Shown in pieces: positions 22,700 to 34,634 of a stretch of DNA of 64,000 nt. The first letter of the stretch is position 1. Every line of letters begins with the position of its first letter. Origin of the DNA: Cristatella mucedo. Taxonomy: Eukaryota > Bryozoa > Phylactolaemata > Cristatellidae. A program made the translations under genes and the position numbers. The notes below the pieces were generated by a model. That model was not told where the DNA came from. It searched no databases and saw nothing but the letters and a program-made list of their open reading frames with translations. Location: NCBI GenBank assembly GCA_009760855.2, contig WPIO01000028.1, positions 1,672,001 to 1,736,000 of the forward strand, given 5' to 3'.

Positions 22700-24062
22700 G
22701 ATTTTCTTTTGATTTTCAAAAGAAAAAGTAATCCTTGCCATGCAGTTGCTTCGAACCACATACACGCACGCGACTGAAAAAGACTATAACTGCATAGTTC
22801 TTTTCCTTATCAGGTACTCTTCCTCGGCAGCGCTCATCTTTCAGTCTACAGCAGATGACTAGTAATTATTCTCTCATTTGCAGGAGATGACTCTGGCTCT
22901 CCATTGAACAACTAGCAGTGGCCTAAAAAATTCGTGGGTGGGTGAGGTTCTCTGCTTTCTTCACTTGCCACTTGAGAGCTTTAGATGCATGACTTAAGGC
23001 ATGCGTCCCACCTCAGCTGTGAACCGTAATCTCCATGCAGTGCTATAGCTGGCTAGTATCTCAAGTTGCTGACGGCACTTCCGCCGGCCACTTCCACCCC
23101 AGCAAACTCATCTACTTGCATATTCGTTCAAACTGGCCCCCGCACGAAATTCAAGTCAGCCACCCTAATAGATCAGTCTGCGATTACGACTGACAGATTT
23201 TTGATCGCTTTCCAGCGATCAAGCGAAGCATTTTTGTGCCTTTGAAAATATTATTCTCACTAAAAAATGTGACCCGTGCCATTTGGTGCGTTAATTTATA
23301 CAAATACACACTACTTCCTATGCCTACTGCCAGTTTTGGGCTAGCTTACTACATAAAAAAAAACTAGCATAGCGTTTGGTTAAGGGTGATCAACTTAGCA
23401 GGTTTACTTCGACGACTGATTCAGTAACCACACCAATACCTTCTGCTGCAGTGCACACGTTATCCCGATATGCTTTATCGTATTCAGGCCGGCACCGGTA
23501 CATTATAAGAACCTTCAGAAGAATCGCAAGTAGCCAGCTGAGACACTTATTCTATCTGGAGTTTACGTTCCACAAGCTCTTTGAAGTCAACCACTATCAA
23601 TGAGGCTATTATTGCTTCGCATCCCACTTTCATTCCATGTTGATCACCCAAGACCAAGCAAGCCATTAATAAATCGGCGATTGTAGCACCCCCATGCAAA
23701 TGATTGCAGGTGCACCGAATTGGTCTAAAGTTTGCACTCGGGGGACAACGCCCTTGGTAGCTTGAAGTCCAGAGAATATCTTTCGACTACTTATTTAATC
23801 TTGATTTGTATTACGTTGAGCTGTTTATACATAGAAGTAGCAGAAAATTGAAATACTTTTTTGGGAAAAACTTACAAAAATTGTATACAGCTCTTGTCAA
23901 ATCTGATAGCAATTCGAAACATAAAATTCCGCAGAAGGAAATATAATACATAAATTTACATTGGTGCGAACGGTTCATGCGGATTTTTTACTTGCGATGC
24001 AATGTCCCAACTCTTTTACCGGAAAAATGCCTCAAGTTTAAAGTGCTCTGTAAAAGCCTCAC
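22700..24062. other. No gene seen
   Basis: Unique, intron-like sequence between mini-exons. Short open frames only. Confidence 0.5.
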
Positions 24063-24110
24063 CTGTTCACGCTGCTCTGCAAGTAACTCCGTGACTCTCT
24101 GTACCGCTGC
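24063..24110 (-). CDS. Mini-exon, 48 nt, coiled-coil-like
   Basis: Minus strand: acceptor TATTTTTTCACAG with a good pyrimidine tract, then 16 codons AAVQRVTELLAEQREQ, then donor GTGAGGC. Phase 0 at both ends. Val3, Val6 and Leu10 give 3-4 spacing in a Glu/Gln/Arg background, typical of a short coiled coil. It is the first clear mini-exon downstream of the candidate membrane-anchor exon at 29.6-29.7 kb, though the phases of the two do not match directly, so an intervening exon would be needed. Confidence 0.5.
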
Positions 24111-24759
24111 CTGTGAAAAAATATAGAAAAAGTTAGTTTTGAAATAAACTCATGACTTTTATAATGCAGTTTACGTTACATTGTTTCAATGAAATGCCTA
24201 TTTAGCAAAATTTTGATAAGTAAACTACTTGTGGCTTTGCTACTCTAGAACTGCAGTTTTGCATCAAGAAGTCACAGAAGTAATGTAAATTGATCAACCT
24301 GGCTTCAGCATAAAAGATACAACTGCAATGTTAGGTACAAAAAAGGCTTTAAAGGCTATAACCGCAACCATAAACTTTGAGTTTGAAGTGACGAATCCCA
24401 GAAAAAACGTCTGCGCTTTTAAAGCCACTAACTCGGCTCAGAGGTCCTACAATCACGCTTGGCTATACGACGATTCATAATAAGTATGAATATTCCGAAA
24501 TTGCGAAGAGAATTAAATTGCGATGAGAGCATACTTTTGTCGATTCTTGCCACTTCATTGACGAGGTTTGTAAAATGCTAAGTACAATAACATTTTAGCC
24601 TCGTTCAAAATTCAGAGTTCAGTTTTGAGCTTTTTCGAATTGTTTTAGGTTTATGGGGCACACTTCGTAGTTATTGGACTTCTGGGTGCTGATTTATCAC
24701 ATAGAAATGCGAGATACCAAGGAGAGTTTACTAACCCTTAAAATCCAATAAAGAAAAAT

Positions 24760-25200
24760 AAAATCCGGTGATATGTGATAATTGTTTTAGTTGCTGTTTT
24801 ATTGATATTAAGACAGCTGATCTACATCTTTCTATAGTTAAATCTCTTTCAAAGTACTTTAGCTATGCTGCGGAGGAAAAATGTAAATTGGTTAGTAATA
24901 GAATGCAATGTGAGCACGCACAAGCATCCGGAAAAAACTTAGCGCCGACCAAGCAAATATCGTGAGGAACATGTCCTTTTTAGCTTCTTCTTAAATCTTG
25001 TCAAGTAAAGTGACGTCGTAACGTCATTCGGAGTGAGTTCCGTGATTTGGGAGCATGCGAGCTGACGGTACAATCTCCAAGGGATTTGAGGCTATTTTGA
25101 GACATGGCTAGACGACTAGAGACAGAAAAACAGGAGGAACGATGCTTGCCAGCCATGACTAGGAAGTATTTCTGGTAGGTAGGCAGGTGCAAACAAACGA
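24760..25200 (-). mobile_element. Decayed L2-type LINE fragment
   Basis: AAATCTCTTTCAAAGTACTTTAG at the 3' side and GTGAGTTCCGTGATTTGGGAGCATGCGAGCTGACGGTACAATCTCCAA match the stem-loop and C-terminal blocks of the ATT family with many substitutions. Confidence 0.65.
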
Positions 25201-26614
25201 ACGCCCTTGTTAATTATGTAAAGTGACGTATATATTGCTAGGCCAATTTTTAGCGAATCGCACTGAGTGTTTTTCGCACGCAAGCAGGCGCCAGTCTTTT
25301 ATAGAGTTTCATGCTCGAAGAAATTAACCTAAAATAAATATCTCAACAAAACCTGTCGCACCCTAACTTATAGAGCTATATTACAACAAATATTTCCTTA
25401 TAGGCCAGAATTACCATTCTAAGAGATTTAGAATAAATTCAACCAAGCAAAGGATATTTTGAAGAGTCATTTGAAGAAGCATTAGGTCCACAGGTTGGAA
25501 GGGTTGAAGATGTTGTTTCTCAATTCTACTTTAACATTTCTGCAGAGACTCAGTGGTCCACAAAGGCATTTCGATAATGCTTAAATTTTTCGCTGCTCGA
25601 CGACAGCATTCCAAATGCTCGACTCCATCGCTTATAATTCTTCAAGGCCTGACAAACTATTTCGTTCAACGGGAGAGTGCGACGGCTAATAAAAGAGCAA
25701 GTGTTCCAAAATTATCGGCCAATTATAGCTGATTGCATTGGCAGTTCTCATGGTGCACAACATGATCGCATTTCATTGCTTAAACGGGATAAAAGAAAAC
25801 ATTCTAAATCTTATCTTACGTTTACTTCTTCAGTTCTCCCGGACAAGGATTCTACGTGACCAGTGCTAGCAGGCGAACCTGTACCAGCAGTCTTCTCCGA
25901 CGCCAGATGGGTAACTGGAAAATTGAAAAAAGCATATTTTGTCACCGTTTTAGTTAACAGTGGCGGCATTTCAAACATTTTTTCTGTAAGTGCCATGCCT
26001 GTGATGTTCCTATACAAAAATTAGTTAAAAATCCTCGCCCATGGCATTCATGTGTGAAATGGCCAAGTTTTTTCACGAAAAGAAGACCTAGACCGTTTGG
26101 AGCGACGACTTGCTGTTACCGAGCGGCAGTTGTACTAGGGATCTCTTGAATCCCGAATCACCACCCTGTCATGCCCAGCAGCAGGGCAGATAGCTTTTTG
26201 TTGCTTTCAAAAGTTGCTCTCGTCTTCCTGGCAGTTATTTTAATTGGCATTTTCCATGCATCCATTTAGTAACAAGACCCAATTTACCTGCTTACGCTGC
26301 CTATTTCTGGTGGTAAGAGGTGGCCGTGACCGATTTATTGAGTTCAGTGCGGTGTATTGTTTCTCCTAACGAGCTCCTATACTGTTCTTGTCCTGCTTTT
26401 CCTGGAGTGTCCATCCCCCAAGTCGCTTCATACCAAGCTGTATTGTCATTGGTAAGAAGAGACCAGAAATATGTCGGCGTCAAAGCTGTGAGATGCAGCG
26501 CAATCGATCAGCATCAAGCTACGTTTGAACCACTTCTAAATTTATTTTTGGAAAAAACCTAAATGGTCTCCTATTACTTACGGCTGGATACTTTGACAGT
26601 AACACAACGGCCTT
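25201..26614. other. No gene seen
   Basis: Unique sequence; short open frames on both strands without recognised motifs. Confidence 0.5.
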
Positions 26615-27110
26615 TAAAGATAATAATAATTTCTTGTGTATATCACCCTAAGATAACCGAATCTAAATCCAGGCGCTTTAAAACTCGCTGCAAGAGAAGC
26701 AAAAAACAAAGTTTTAATGGCAAACTAGGTATCAGGCTTAGACAAGCGTGCACAAGCGCACCGGAAGACACTGGCAGCTGCTGCTTAGTAGGACGCCTGC
26801 CAAAGAGCATAGACTTAGTTATGCACAGCAAGCATTCAAAACATGCTAGAAAAAAGACAAGTCCGCCGGGGTGCGAGACAAAACCGCGTCGCTCTTCAAC
26901 ATGTGGAATTTCTGTACATGCATGCACTCAAAAGAACGCTCACTCTGACCGAGCAAACGCTGTAGGGAGTAGGTTGGGTCTTTTGCTACTTCCTTAATCC
27001 CGGGGATGACATCGCGTCAGTCGGTGGTGAATTTGAGGCTTTCGAGGAATTCGGAGCAAAAGAACTAAAAGCACGGTCTAAAGACAGAGATTTGAGTTGT
27101 TAAAAAATAC
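26615..27110 (-). mobile_element. Decayed L2-type LINE fragment
   Basis: ATAATAATAAT tail, CCAGGCGCTTTAAAACTCGCTGCAAGAG at the 3' end, then the ATCGCGTCAGTCGG...GGAGCAAAAGAACTAAAAGCACGGTCTAAAGACAGAGATTTGAG coding block on minus. The 144-codon plus-strand frame across it is a shadow. Confidence 0.65.
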
Positions 27111-27164
27111 AGCCCATCGACTAGAGTCGCAGTATTGGGTGGCGCGATGGGAAATCTAAAGTGA

Positions 27165-27234
27165 AACCATTCAGATCCCCAGCATTTAGTATTCGGGTTC
27201 TGCTGCCTTACCGCTTGAGCTATCGAGACTAGCG
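27165..27234 (-). other. tRNA-like sequence (pseudogene or SINE head)
   Basis: On minus, GTCTCGATAGCTCAAGCGG resembles the 5' part and A box of a tRNA. The B-box position reads GGGGATCTGAATGG, which departs from the conserved GGTTCGAnTCC. No clean cloverleaf can be drawn. It differs from the main SINE family, so it may be a second SINE or a tRNA pseudogene. Confidence 0.3.
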
Positions 27235-27599
27235 TTCCACTACTGTCCAAGTACAGCCTTGTTTTCAGCTATGAAGTCACATTTCATGCCAGCTCGTTAC
27301 ACTGGAACTCATTTCTTAGTCAGGGCTTGACTTGCTAGCAATTCATCGCGAGTGAAAATGTCTGCATATTTTTCACTGTGGCTTACCTAGTGCCTCCAAT
27401 ACCGCACCGTAATGCGATCCATGACGTTTTTTAAAACAGACTAATTTAACCGCATTAAAAGAATTTAACTAGTGCACTACTTTAGAGTTGCATAAATAAG
27501 AAGTACCTACAATTGAGTCAGCCACGCGGTTATAAAGAGATAATGATTTGACAAAACTATTTAACGGGGATGCAAAGAAATGTGACCGCCTTCAAGTCA

Positions 27600-28160
27600 A
27601 GTCAGGAGACTTCTTAGGGTCAATCGGGAGTAAGTTCTATGCTTTTGGAGCATACCAACTAAAGGCACAATCACCATAAAACTTGGTTTGGTATGAGGCA
27701 GAGTTAAACAATGTATACATTGTAAAATAATAAAATAGCTGATTCAACAGACTCCGTTGTGTAGTGGCAGACGAGCCTTAAAAGGCTGTCACCACCGCTT
27801 GCACTTGGCAATGAAGAATCACCCACAGTAAGGCTCGAACCCACGACCTGTGTACTGAAGAGCGAGCAACTTACCCCTGGTTTAATATCCAGGGATTCGA
27901 GTCTGAAGAGCAGTTGGTACGAGGCCTAGCCTGATTGGAAAGTAGACCGGATAGTTAGGCCGGAGCAAGAGAATAGAGGGACCAAAAATTAAGACATAAT
28001 AATGTAGAAGTTCAGACACCGCATGATCGGAAGCGAGTGCAGATCAGTGAAAAGTGGTGTAATGTGGCATTTACGACTTTTATGACAGGCGACCCTAGCT
28101 GCCAGCCGTTGCACCAACCCCAACCTTATGCATCTTACCAAGCCAGTAAATATTATGTGA
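27600..28160 (-). mobile_element. L2-type LINE fragment split by a SINE
   Basis: Blocks GGGTCAATCGGGAGTAAG...GAGCATACCAACTAAAGGCAC, then after a SINE GAGTGCAGATCAGTGAAAAG...GACAGGCGACCCTAGCTGCC match the ATT-family C-terminal and HITPLL-RRSC coding regions on minus. Confidence 0.75.
27745..27892 (-). mobile_element. tRNA-derived SINE inserted in L2
   Basis: Reverse complement of the SINE family: CTGATTCAACAG, GGCTGTCACCACCGCTTGCA, AAGGCTCGAACCCACGACC (B box on minus), then the tRNA-like start. It interrupts the L2 copy at 27,600-28,160 and so is younger. Confidence 0.8.
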
Positions 28161-29159
28161 GGGTCACGTCATTAAAGACTGTCTTTTAATAAATTTTGAT
28201 CTGCCAAATACTAAGATATAACTACTAATCAACTTAAAGTAAAAGAGAACGTAATTTAAATGCCGTGCTAATGCAAAGATGCATATATTTAGATAACTAT
28301 TTCAGATGTATCGTGACTTTGTGGCTGTTTGGACTTGACCTCTGCAAAAACATGATTGCCGACTCCCATAATTTGCTATTTGTTATAGCAGTGCTAGATT
28401 TTGGCCAAACATTATTTCGAGGTCATGATTTAATCTATTAAGTAAAAGCTTGTGCAAGGCAATGGTTTTCCATTGCCTGACAAGTGCCTCTTTCAACAGT
28501 TGACCCGGGCAAATGTCACCACCTAGACAACGCCCACCAAGCATTTCATTGGACAATCATACCCACGATCCATTGAGCCACTAAGTACACGAGGCAACAG
28601 CCTGCTGGGTCGAATTTCATTTGGTCTGGCGTCAATGTCCGGCGCCAGTTTTCGGATTAAAAATAGACTAATCTGTTGAAACTGTAATTACTTCGTTTCA
28701 TTTTTAATACGCTAGACACTGTGCCGAGTCAGGTTCGTATTCGACGACCTGTGAAGACTTCCTGTCTGGCGGGAAATCGGTATCGCGAGGCTCTCAGCTA
28801 TCTAGAACGACCTCATTTTGAGAGCGACCCTGCTGCTGATTGGCGACTAACGCGAAAGGCTTGCCATGCCACTTCACGCAAGTTTCAGCAGCCGGAGCAG
28901 TAGAAGGCAGGCACGGCCTCGTTCGTCGCTCTGACCAATCATTGAACGCTTACTAGTTCATGATCTTGTGCGGCGGACGCCCTGACAGCTCGCTCGCCAG
29001 ACGCTACAGTAAAACCTCATCATAAAAAGCAGATTGACAACTATTTTTTATACGCTACTCAAAAGAGCTGGCTTAGGATGCATTAGCATAAAAGTCGATC
29101 CGTACTTTTTGACACGACTAAGACTTTGGCGTCAGTTCTTGTGACTGCGATTCGTGAGA
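28161..29159. other. No gene seen
   Basis: Unique sequence. A single TACAGTAAAACCTC at about 29,005 resembles the end of a pogo/Tigger-type MITE, but no second end was found. Confidence 0.45.
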
Positions 29160-31260
29160 TAGGCTGACTCAGACAGTAGCATGGGCACGGTGCACGACGC
29201 CACGCAGCGCGAGAGGTTTTGCATCCCTTGGCCGAAAGCTCATTCAGTGCAGATGTCGCACGTAGCTTCTAAGGCCCGCCGGATTAGCGGCGAAGACCCA
29301 CCTGGCGAGCGGCGACGAGAGTCGCCACGTCCCTGCAGTAAGTTGTCCGACCGCCGCTACCGCGCTGGCGCGATGCGCCGCTCGCAGAAAACGCATTTCG
29401 CAACACTACCGTGCGCATCGTTTGACTGCGAAGCAAATTAACCAATCAGAAAAAGGTGTCAACGTGTCGCGTAAGCCCAGATGGCCATCGCGCGCGAGCC
29501 CCGACGGCTCTCGTTCACAAGGCATCGCTACCGCTGCGGACTCCACGCAGTCAGTCGCTGGGCGTCCGCGAGGCAAGCGCTTCGCTCTGCGCCGGCGGTA
29601 GCGCTACCTGTTAAGTAATACGAGTAGCCCGCTACGCCGGCAGCCGCCAGTGCCAGCACGATTGCCACCGCCACGGGAAAGGCTGTTCTGCAGCCGTTCT
29701 TTGAAGGTGTACCCTGGCTCGCGGCACGTTTGCAGTACGGTGCCATTCTGAATCTACAAGGCAGCATCGCGTACATACGGCGTTTCTCGGGTAGAATAAC
29801 TTGCAACGTGAGCTCTCAGCATTTTTCAACAAGATCAACGTCGACCGCAGCGATGCCCTGCGGAGGCAAAAGGTAACCGCCGATTTGAGCCTCAATCTGT
29901 CGCCTTGTACGCTCAAAGCAAACGGCAAACCGGCTTCTTACGTTACGCACGACGTGCACGAATAAGCTGGCGACCGCTCGCCGCGTGCTGGCAGCCACGA
30001 GCCTGCGCGCGCAGCGCCGAGCGCGCGCCAATAATGGACTTCACACTAGCGTAGTAGCTAAGCCATTACTTCTAGCGCTGAAAGGTCGAGGCTGCTGAGG
30101 AAATGACGTAATGACGGACGCGAGCCGACCGCGAACGGATGCGTCTCCGCCGCACAATAATGCCGTTCGACCTAGGCGCACAGCTGAGCGCGCGGGCTTT
30201 TGCCGTTACGCGTCTCTCCAAAAGCAAAGCAACTTCATGATTAGGGTTTGGCGCAAAATCAGGCGAGCAGGCGCTCGCTATGGACCGCAGCGTCGCGGGC
30301 GCAGCGACGCAGGGGGCGGCGCGCGAGCTGCATCTCACCGTCTGTCGAACGAAACCTGCCAATGAGCCTCGCAGTAGCTCGGTTCCACGCGACACTGCGG
30401 CGAATGGCGGCTCGCGATGCGCGGCCGCTCCTTTTCTAGTCGGCTGCGGACTCGCCGCCGCGCCGCTCGGAAATCCCGGCGCGCGGCACCAATGAGACGC
30501 GGCCGCGTGGCCGAGCTCGAGCGCGCGCGCCATCAGCTGACTCATAGCAAACCGTGACCTGCTCTCTGGCTCGCGCCTGGCGGGTAAGCGAGATCCAATT
30601 ACAGCGGGCCGCGGCGGCCATTGCGACGGCGGCCGCAGCGCCGACGGGTTTCGCGCGCAGCAGCCCAAGGGGCCGACGCTTCGAATTCACCACCGGTCGT
30701 CTGCTGAGTGACGCCGCAGCGCGGGCGCACGTCGCCCGCGCTGAGAGAGAGAGAGAGACCTGCTGTCGCCCGCGCTGCGAGCGGGAAGGGCAAGCTCAGC
30801 ATCGCTCGCCTCCTGCGACGCTCGCGCGCGCCAAGGCGTCGGATCGTGCGACGCTCGCGCGCGCAGAGGTGCTCGCCGGCAGCAGAGGCGGCGGCATTCG
30901 CCGGTGGATGCGCTCTCGCGCTGCTGGCGGCTCTGCTGCGGTCGCGTGAGCAGCGAGGAATTCCTCGCGTATTCCTCGCCGGGTACTCTCGAGTCGGAGA
31001 GGCGGCCGCGACTTGGTCCCGTTTGTTTTGCATGCACCCAACCGGACGTCCGAGTTGGGCGGCGAACGGAGCGATCGGAATATATTTCCAATATAGCGGT
31101 CGCGCGCGAACCGACCGACGAAGCGACCGGTACGAAACCGAGCGCCGCTAGTGGCCGCCGCCGCCGCCTTCTCCGCCTTGTCGATCGCGGCGCGCTCCGT
31201 GGGCTCCGACGGTCGTTGCACTGCGACCGCGCGGCCAGAGGGGTCTGCTGCCATTTACTT
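29160..31260. promoter_or_regulatory. CpG-rich block, likely promoter region
   Basis: About 2 kb of GC-rich sequence dense in CpG (many CGCGCG, GCGGC runs) in an otherwise AT-rich window. The core is roughly 30.1-31.2 kb. It overlaps the candidate membrane-anchor exon on minus, so a promoter for that gene is plausible. Most long open frames here overlap on both strands and are composition artefacts. A (GA)5 run sits at about 30,743. Confidence 0.5.
29608..29746 (-). CDS. Candidate first exon, type II membrane anchor
   Basis: On minus, a methionine (29,746-29,744) opens 46 codons plus one base before a donor-like AACAG/GTAGCG. Residues 1-22 are short and basic (MAPYCKRAASQGTPSKNG, then CR). 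Residues 23-45 form one hydrophobic helix (AFPVAVAIVLALAAAGVAGY...) with no following cleavage-like motif, the layout of a signal anchor with the N-terminus in the cytosol. The frame is open further upstream, so an earlier start (29,806 or 29,776) is possible. It lies upstream on the same strand of the 24.1-20.3 kb mini-exons, but it ends in phase 1 while they are phase 0. Confidence 0.4.
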
Positions 31261-31723
31261 TGCCGTAATGGTGCGTGCCTTCGATCATGTTATTCAGACC
31301 TCGGCTCAAAATCATCCATTCATTACGTTGCGACCAGGAGACGTTTTCACAGCAAGATTAATTCGAATACTGGACGCGCTTGCAGACCACTTCAGCCAAT
31401 TTGGCACGCCTTCAAAAACTCGTATTATTTTCACTATCACTCTCAATGAATCCTCACCCCTCTTTTCGGGAGATATAGTGTAACGTCGTAATTGATAGGC
31501 TTTTTAATCGTTACGGCTGAGTGATGCATTCCGAGGGCGCTTTCATGGAAAGCCGAGTCGAACGCTGTCGTTCAAGCGCCGACTGCAAGACACACACACT
31601 TCTCGAAAACTGTTTTGCTTGCGCTGATTTTCGTCGATTCTACAAGGATGGCTTGTAAGTACGGCATTCGAGAGGAGACTTGAGAGAAAATTAAAACATT
31701 CATCGCGTGTGCTGGCAAATATA
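31261..31723. other. No gene seen
   Basis: Transition out of the CpG-rich block; no recognised feature before the DNA transposon. Confidence 0.4.
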
Positions 31724-31796
31724 CAGCGGCACCTCGGCTTACGAGTGTCTCGAGATACGAACTGCCTTTCGGCCGATATTTTGCTTTGAGCCGTGA

Positions 31797-32020
31797 GGCT
31801 ATTTTGAGATTATGACACTGTCTTTGGATTGTGGGCTGTTGCGATTTATGGAAAGAATATATAAGCAACGGTGGCACAGTCCAGGGGAGTTGGGTCGCGG
31901 ATGCCGGCCGTGCGGGCAGTCGCGTCCTGGCTCGCGGCAGCGCCCGCGTGAATAAACGTCTTTGAGTCCGCTTCGGTATGGTATCGCGTACCTGCCGCTT
32001 AGAAAATGTCAAACTTCAAG
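31797..32020 (+). repeat. Internal direct repeat, copy 1
   Basis: Shares with 33,380-33,609 the blocks GGATT(G/A)TGGGCTGTTGCGA, GTGCGGGCAGTCGCGT, TTGAGTCCGCTTCGG and TATCGCGTACCTGCCGCTT. This copy has ATATATAAG and GAATAAACG, which look like promoter and polyadenylation signals, so the pair could be short degenerate LTRs. The similarity runs past any clean LTR boundary, so plain duplication is equally possible. Confidence 0.7.
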
Positions 32021-33242
32021 CTCTTTCGGATGAAGCGACAGAGTAGCCCACGCCTGGAGATGATGCTGGAATACTACTACGTCGGGGACGACTTCATAAG
32101 CTGGCTGCTCGACTCGGAGCGGAGGCTTATTGAGAGAGGTGTCGATCCAGCTTCGAGGCACATGTACATATTTGTGTTCCCGGCAGGCGGTGCATTACCT
32201 TTCGCTGCGACCCTTCCTGATTGGTGCAAGAGAAGTACGACCAGCTGCGTGCAGCACTTGTGAAGGTTGTTTCAAGCCCTGGAGATGAAGAGAGGCTTCG
32301 ATGGTCTTACTTGCAGAGTACGGTGCAGTAAAAGCGGAGGCGATAGCGCAGAAGCGGCTAGAGGTGAAGGCCGGTAAAGCGCGTATGCTGCGCTCGGATT
32401 TGGTAAACGCTGGTCGGACTGAAGAGGCCGACAAGAGCGACCGGAAGAAGCAGCAGCAATCGCCAACGGTGTGCCGGGCGACGAAGGCAGAGCCAGCAGA
32501 GATGCAGGTGGAGCCCTCAGATTCAGCGGCAGAGCCCGAAGAGGCAGCGTCCACGAGCGAGACGGAGCCATCCGCCGCAGTCGGCAGCGTCCGGCACAGA
32601 GGAGGCGGCGTCCGAAAGAGAGGCGGCTGCGTCTGCCAGAGAGGTGGCGGCGGCTGGAAAAGCACTGGTAGAGAGCGGGACAGCGCCGGTGGCCAGCGAG
32701 TCGGCGCTTATGGTCTCGGAGGCGACGGCGGCATGGAGCGAAGCGTTAGCAATGGCGGAAGTGCGTGAAGCACCGCTAAGGAGGCGAGCGAGACGCTCGC
32801 TGAGAAGGCATACGAGATGCCTGCCAAGCTGTCGGAGGTGAAGACCGAGGAGTGGCAGCAGCAGATGGTGGCGCACATTTGGGTCGTCTCGGTTTCCGAA
32901 CCGCTGGTGACGGAGACGCGCGACAGGCCGGCAGAAGACGTGAACGAGACGCCCGTCGAGGAGGCGCGACCGGTGCACGCCGAGAGAGCGAAGGAAATGG
33001 CGCAGGAGCGGCCGACGGAGCTGATAAAGGCAGTAGTAAAGGAGCCGAGGCTCGAGGCATCCGCCTCGCGGGCGACGCGAGAGGCGACACGGGTTCCAGT
33101 CCAGAAGACAGCGGCCGGCGTTAGGGCGAATGCCCGCACGCCCCGCGCGGTGGCAGAGACTGGTCCCGCATTGGAGACTAGTGGTGTGGTGGAAAGCTGT
33201 ATGGCTTGGCGACGCGGCAAAGCTCGTGCCATACTTTCATAG
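32006..33242 (+). pseudogene. Broken Ala/Glu-rich coding-like region
   Basis: Between the direct repeats the plus strand is coding-like in several successive frames: an 85-codon frame with EYYYVGDDFISWLLDSERR, a Lys/Glu/Ala-rich frame from about 32,301, and a 141-codon frame from 32,817 with KTEEWQQQMVAHIWVVSV. Frame changes and stops separate them. No zinc knuckle, protease or polymerase motif is seen. A decayed gag-like protein is my best guess, with low certainty. Confidence 0.35.
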
Positions 33243-33379
33243 CCGGCAGGTTAGCGAAGGCCGTCCTTTCGCTTGCCTCCACCAAGCTGCCGTTACCTAG
33301 CCTCGAGCGATTATTACTGTGCTGTTGCGATGCCATGTTTGCTGTTGCCCCAGTTGATCTTAAGATCAAGTGGGAATGT

Positions 33380-33609
33380 GGCTATTTCGAATTATGATAC
33401 TGTCGTTGGATTATGGGCTGTTGCGATTTGTGGCAGTAGTATATCAGCCACGGCGGCAAAGGCCAGGGCAGTTAGGTCGAGGACGCCGGCAGTGCGGGCA
33501 GTCGCGTACTGGCCTGTTGCGGCGTCCGCGTGAACAAGCGCATTTGAGTCCGCTTCGGCATTCTGTCTGGTATCGCGTACCTGCCGCTTGGAAAATGTAA
33601 AACTACAAG
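33380..33609 (+). repeat. Internal direct repeat, copy 2
   Basis: Second copy of the 31,797 repeat, roughly 80% alike by eye. The AATAAA-like motif is changed to GAACAAGC. Confidence 0.7.
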
Positions 33610-34039
33610 TTGCGAGCTCAAATTCGGGTTACGAGCCAGCTTCCGATATTCCACCGCTAGTTGCCGCGAACATCGCACAGCGTTTGGTGACTCGGGCCAA
33701 TAAGGGTAGTGCAGCGAACGATGTTCCGTTGCAAGACGCAGCCCTACGACCCGGGCGTGACACCATGCGCAGGCTTGTTGGTTCGCTTCCAGATAGACTC
33801 AAGCGAGTCATCGTGGTGCTTGGACGCACAAGATCGCCAGACTCCGGTGTTAAATCCGACTACGGCAGGAACAGCTAAGAACGTACCGTAGTCTATTTAG
33901 GTAATATCACCATGTGAGAGTTCATCGCATAACTGATAACGATTGGTGCGTCCACGTAAAGGCCCAGCCAATAAACTGAAGGCGAGGAAAGCCCGGCGAA
34001 AAGGTCGAAAATCGCTGAATAAGATACAGATATTTTGGT

Positions 34040-34202
34040 GAGCCGTGATGGCACACTAGGTAAAGCAGTTGCTTTCACGACCAAGGTCCGAGGTCATGGG
34101 TTCGATTCCTGTGGTGGGCGACCCTTTATCGCCACTGCAAGCGGTGGGGATAGCCGTAAATGCTCGTCTGTCGCTATACAAACAGGCTGTTTAATCAGCT
34201 AG
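34040..34202 (+). mobile_element. tRNA-derived SINE
   Basis: A-box-like GATGGCACACTAGG, B-box GGGTTCGATTCCTG, body GCGACCCTTTATCGCCACTG and GATAGCC, ending TTTAATCAGCTA. Inserted within the TA-flanked DNA transposon. Confidence 0.85.
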
Positions 34203-34506
34203 GATTTATTTTATTTATATTCATTCCAGTCTTTCTCTTCGAACTACCTTAGCCTCTTCAAGTCGTCTGATCTCCAAGCTACTCCCGTAATTAGGATTAA
34301 TAGAACGCATTTATTGCAAGAGATTTTAATGTATCGTTTTAGAAAAAATATTTAAAAGTACATTTTTTAATTTAAAACTTGTGACAACAAATTGCGGTGT
34401 TTTTTGGGTCCGGAACGGATTAATGGCATTTCAATTCATTTCAAATCGGAAAATTGATTTGAAATGCGAGTAATTTGAGTTAGAAGCTCCGGCACGGCAC
34501 GAATTA

Positions 34507-34634
34507 TGCAATGCAATGTCTCTCCTTCTGTAACTCCACAAAGTCATAAAGACTATGTGGCTGTTACGCAGGAGAGTTTTGTATAGCGGACTCACAGCCT
34601 AAGCGGCTTTCGGTACGCATTCGGTAGCCAGCAG
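34507..34634 (-). mobile_element. ATTAC-family L2 3' end with target duplication
   Basis: A 128 bp insert begins TGCAATGCAATG (tail on minus) and contains the ATTAC-family end (TACGCAGGAGAGTTTTGTAT, CCTAAGCGGCTTTCGGTACG). It is bounded by AATTA on both sides (34,502-34,506 and 34,635-34,639), a clean 5 bp target duplication within the right end of the DNA transposon. Confidence 0.88.

Noticed and set aside
26563-26997. 144-codon plus-strand frame
   Set aside because: It runs antisense to a decayed L2 copy.
30072-31449. Long open frames of 130-200 codons in the CpG block
   Set aside because: Frames are open on both strands at once, biased to Ala and Arg, and lack any domain; this follows from GC-rich composition.
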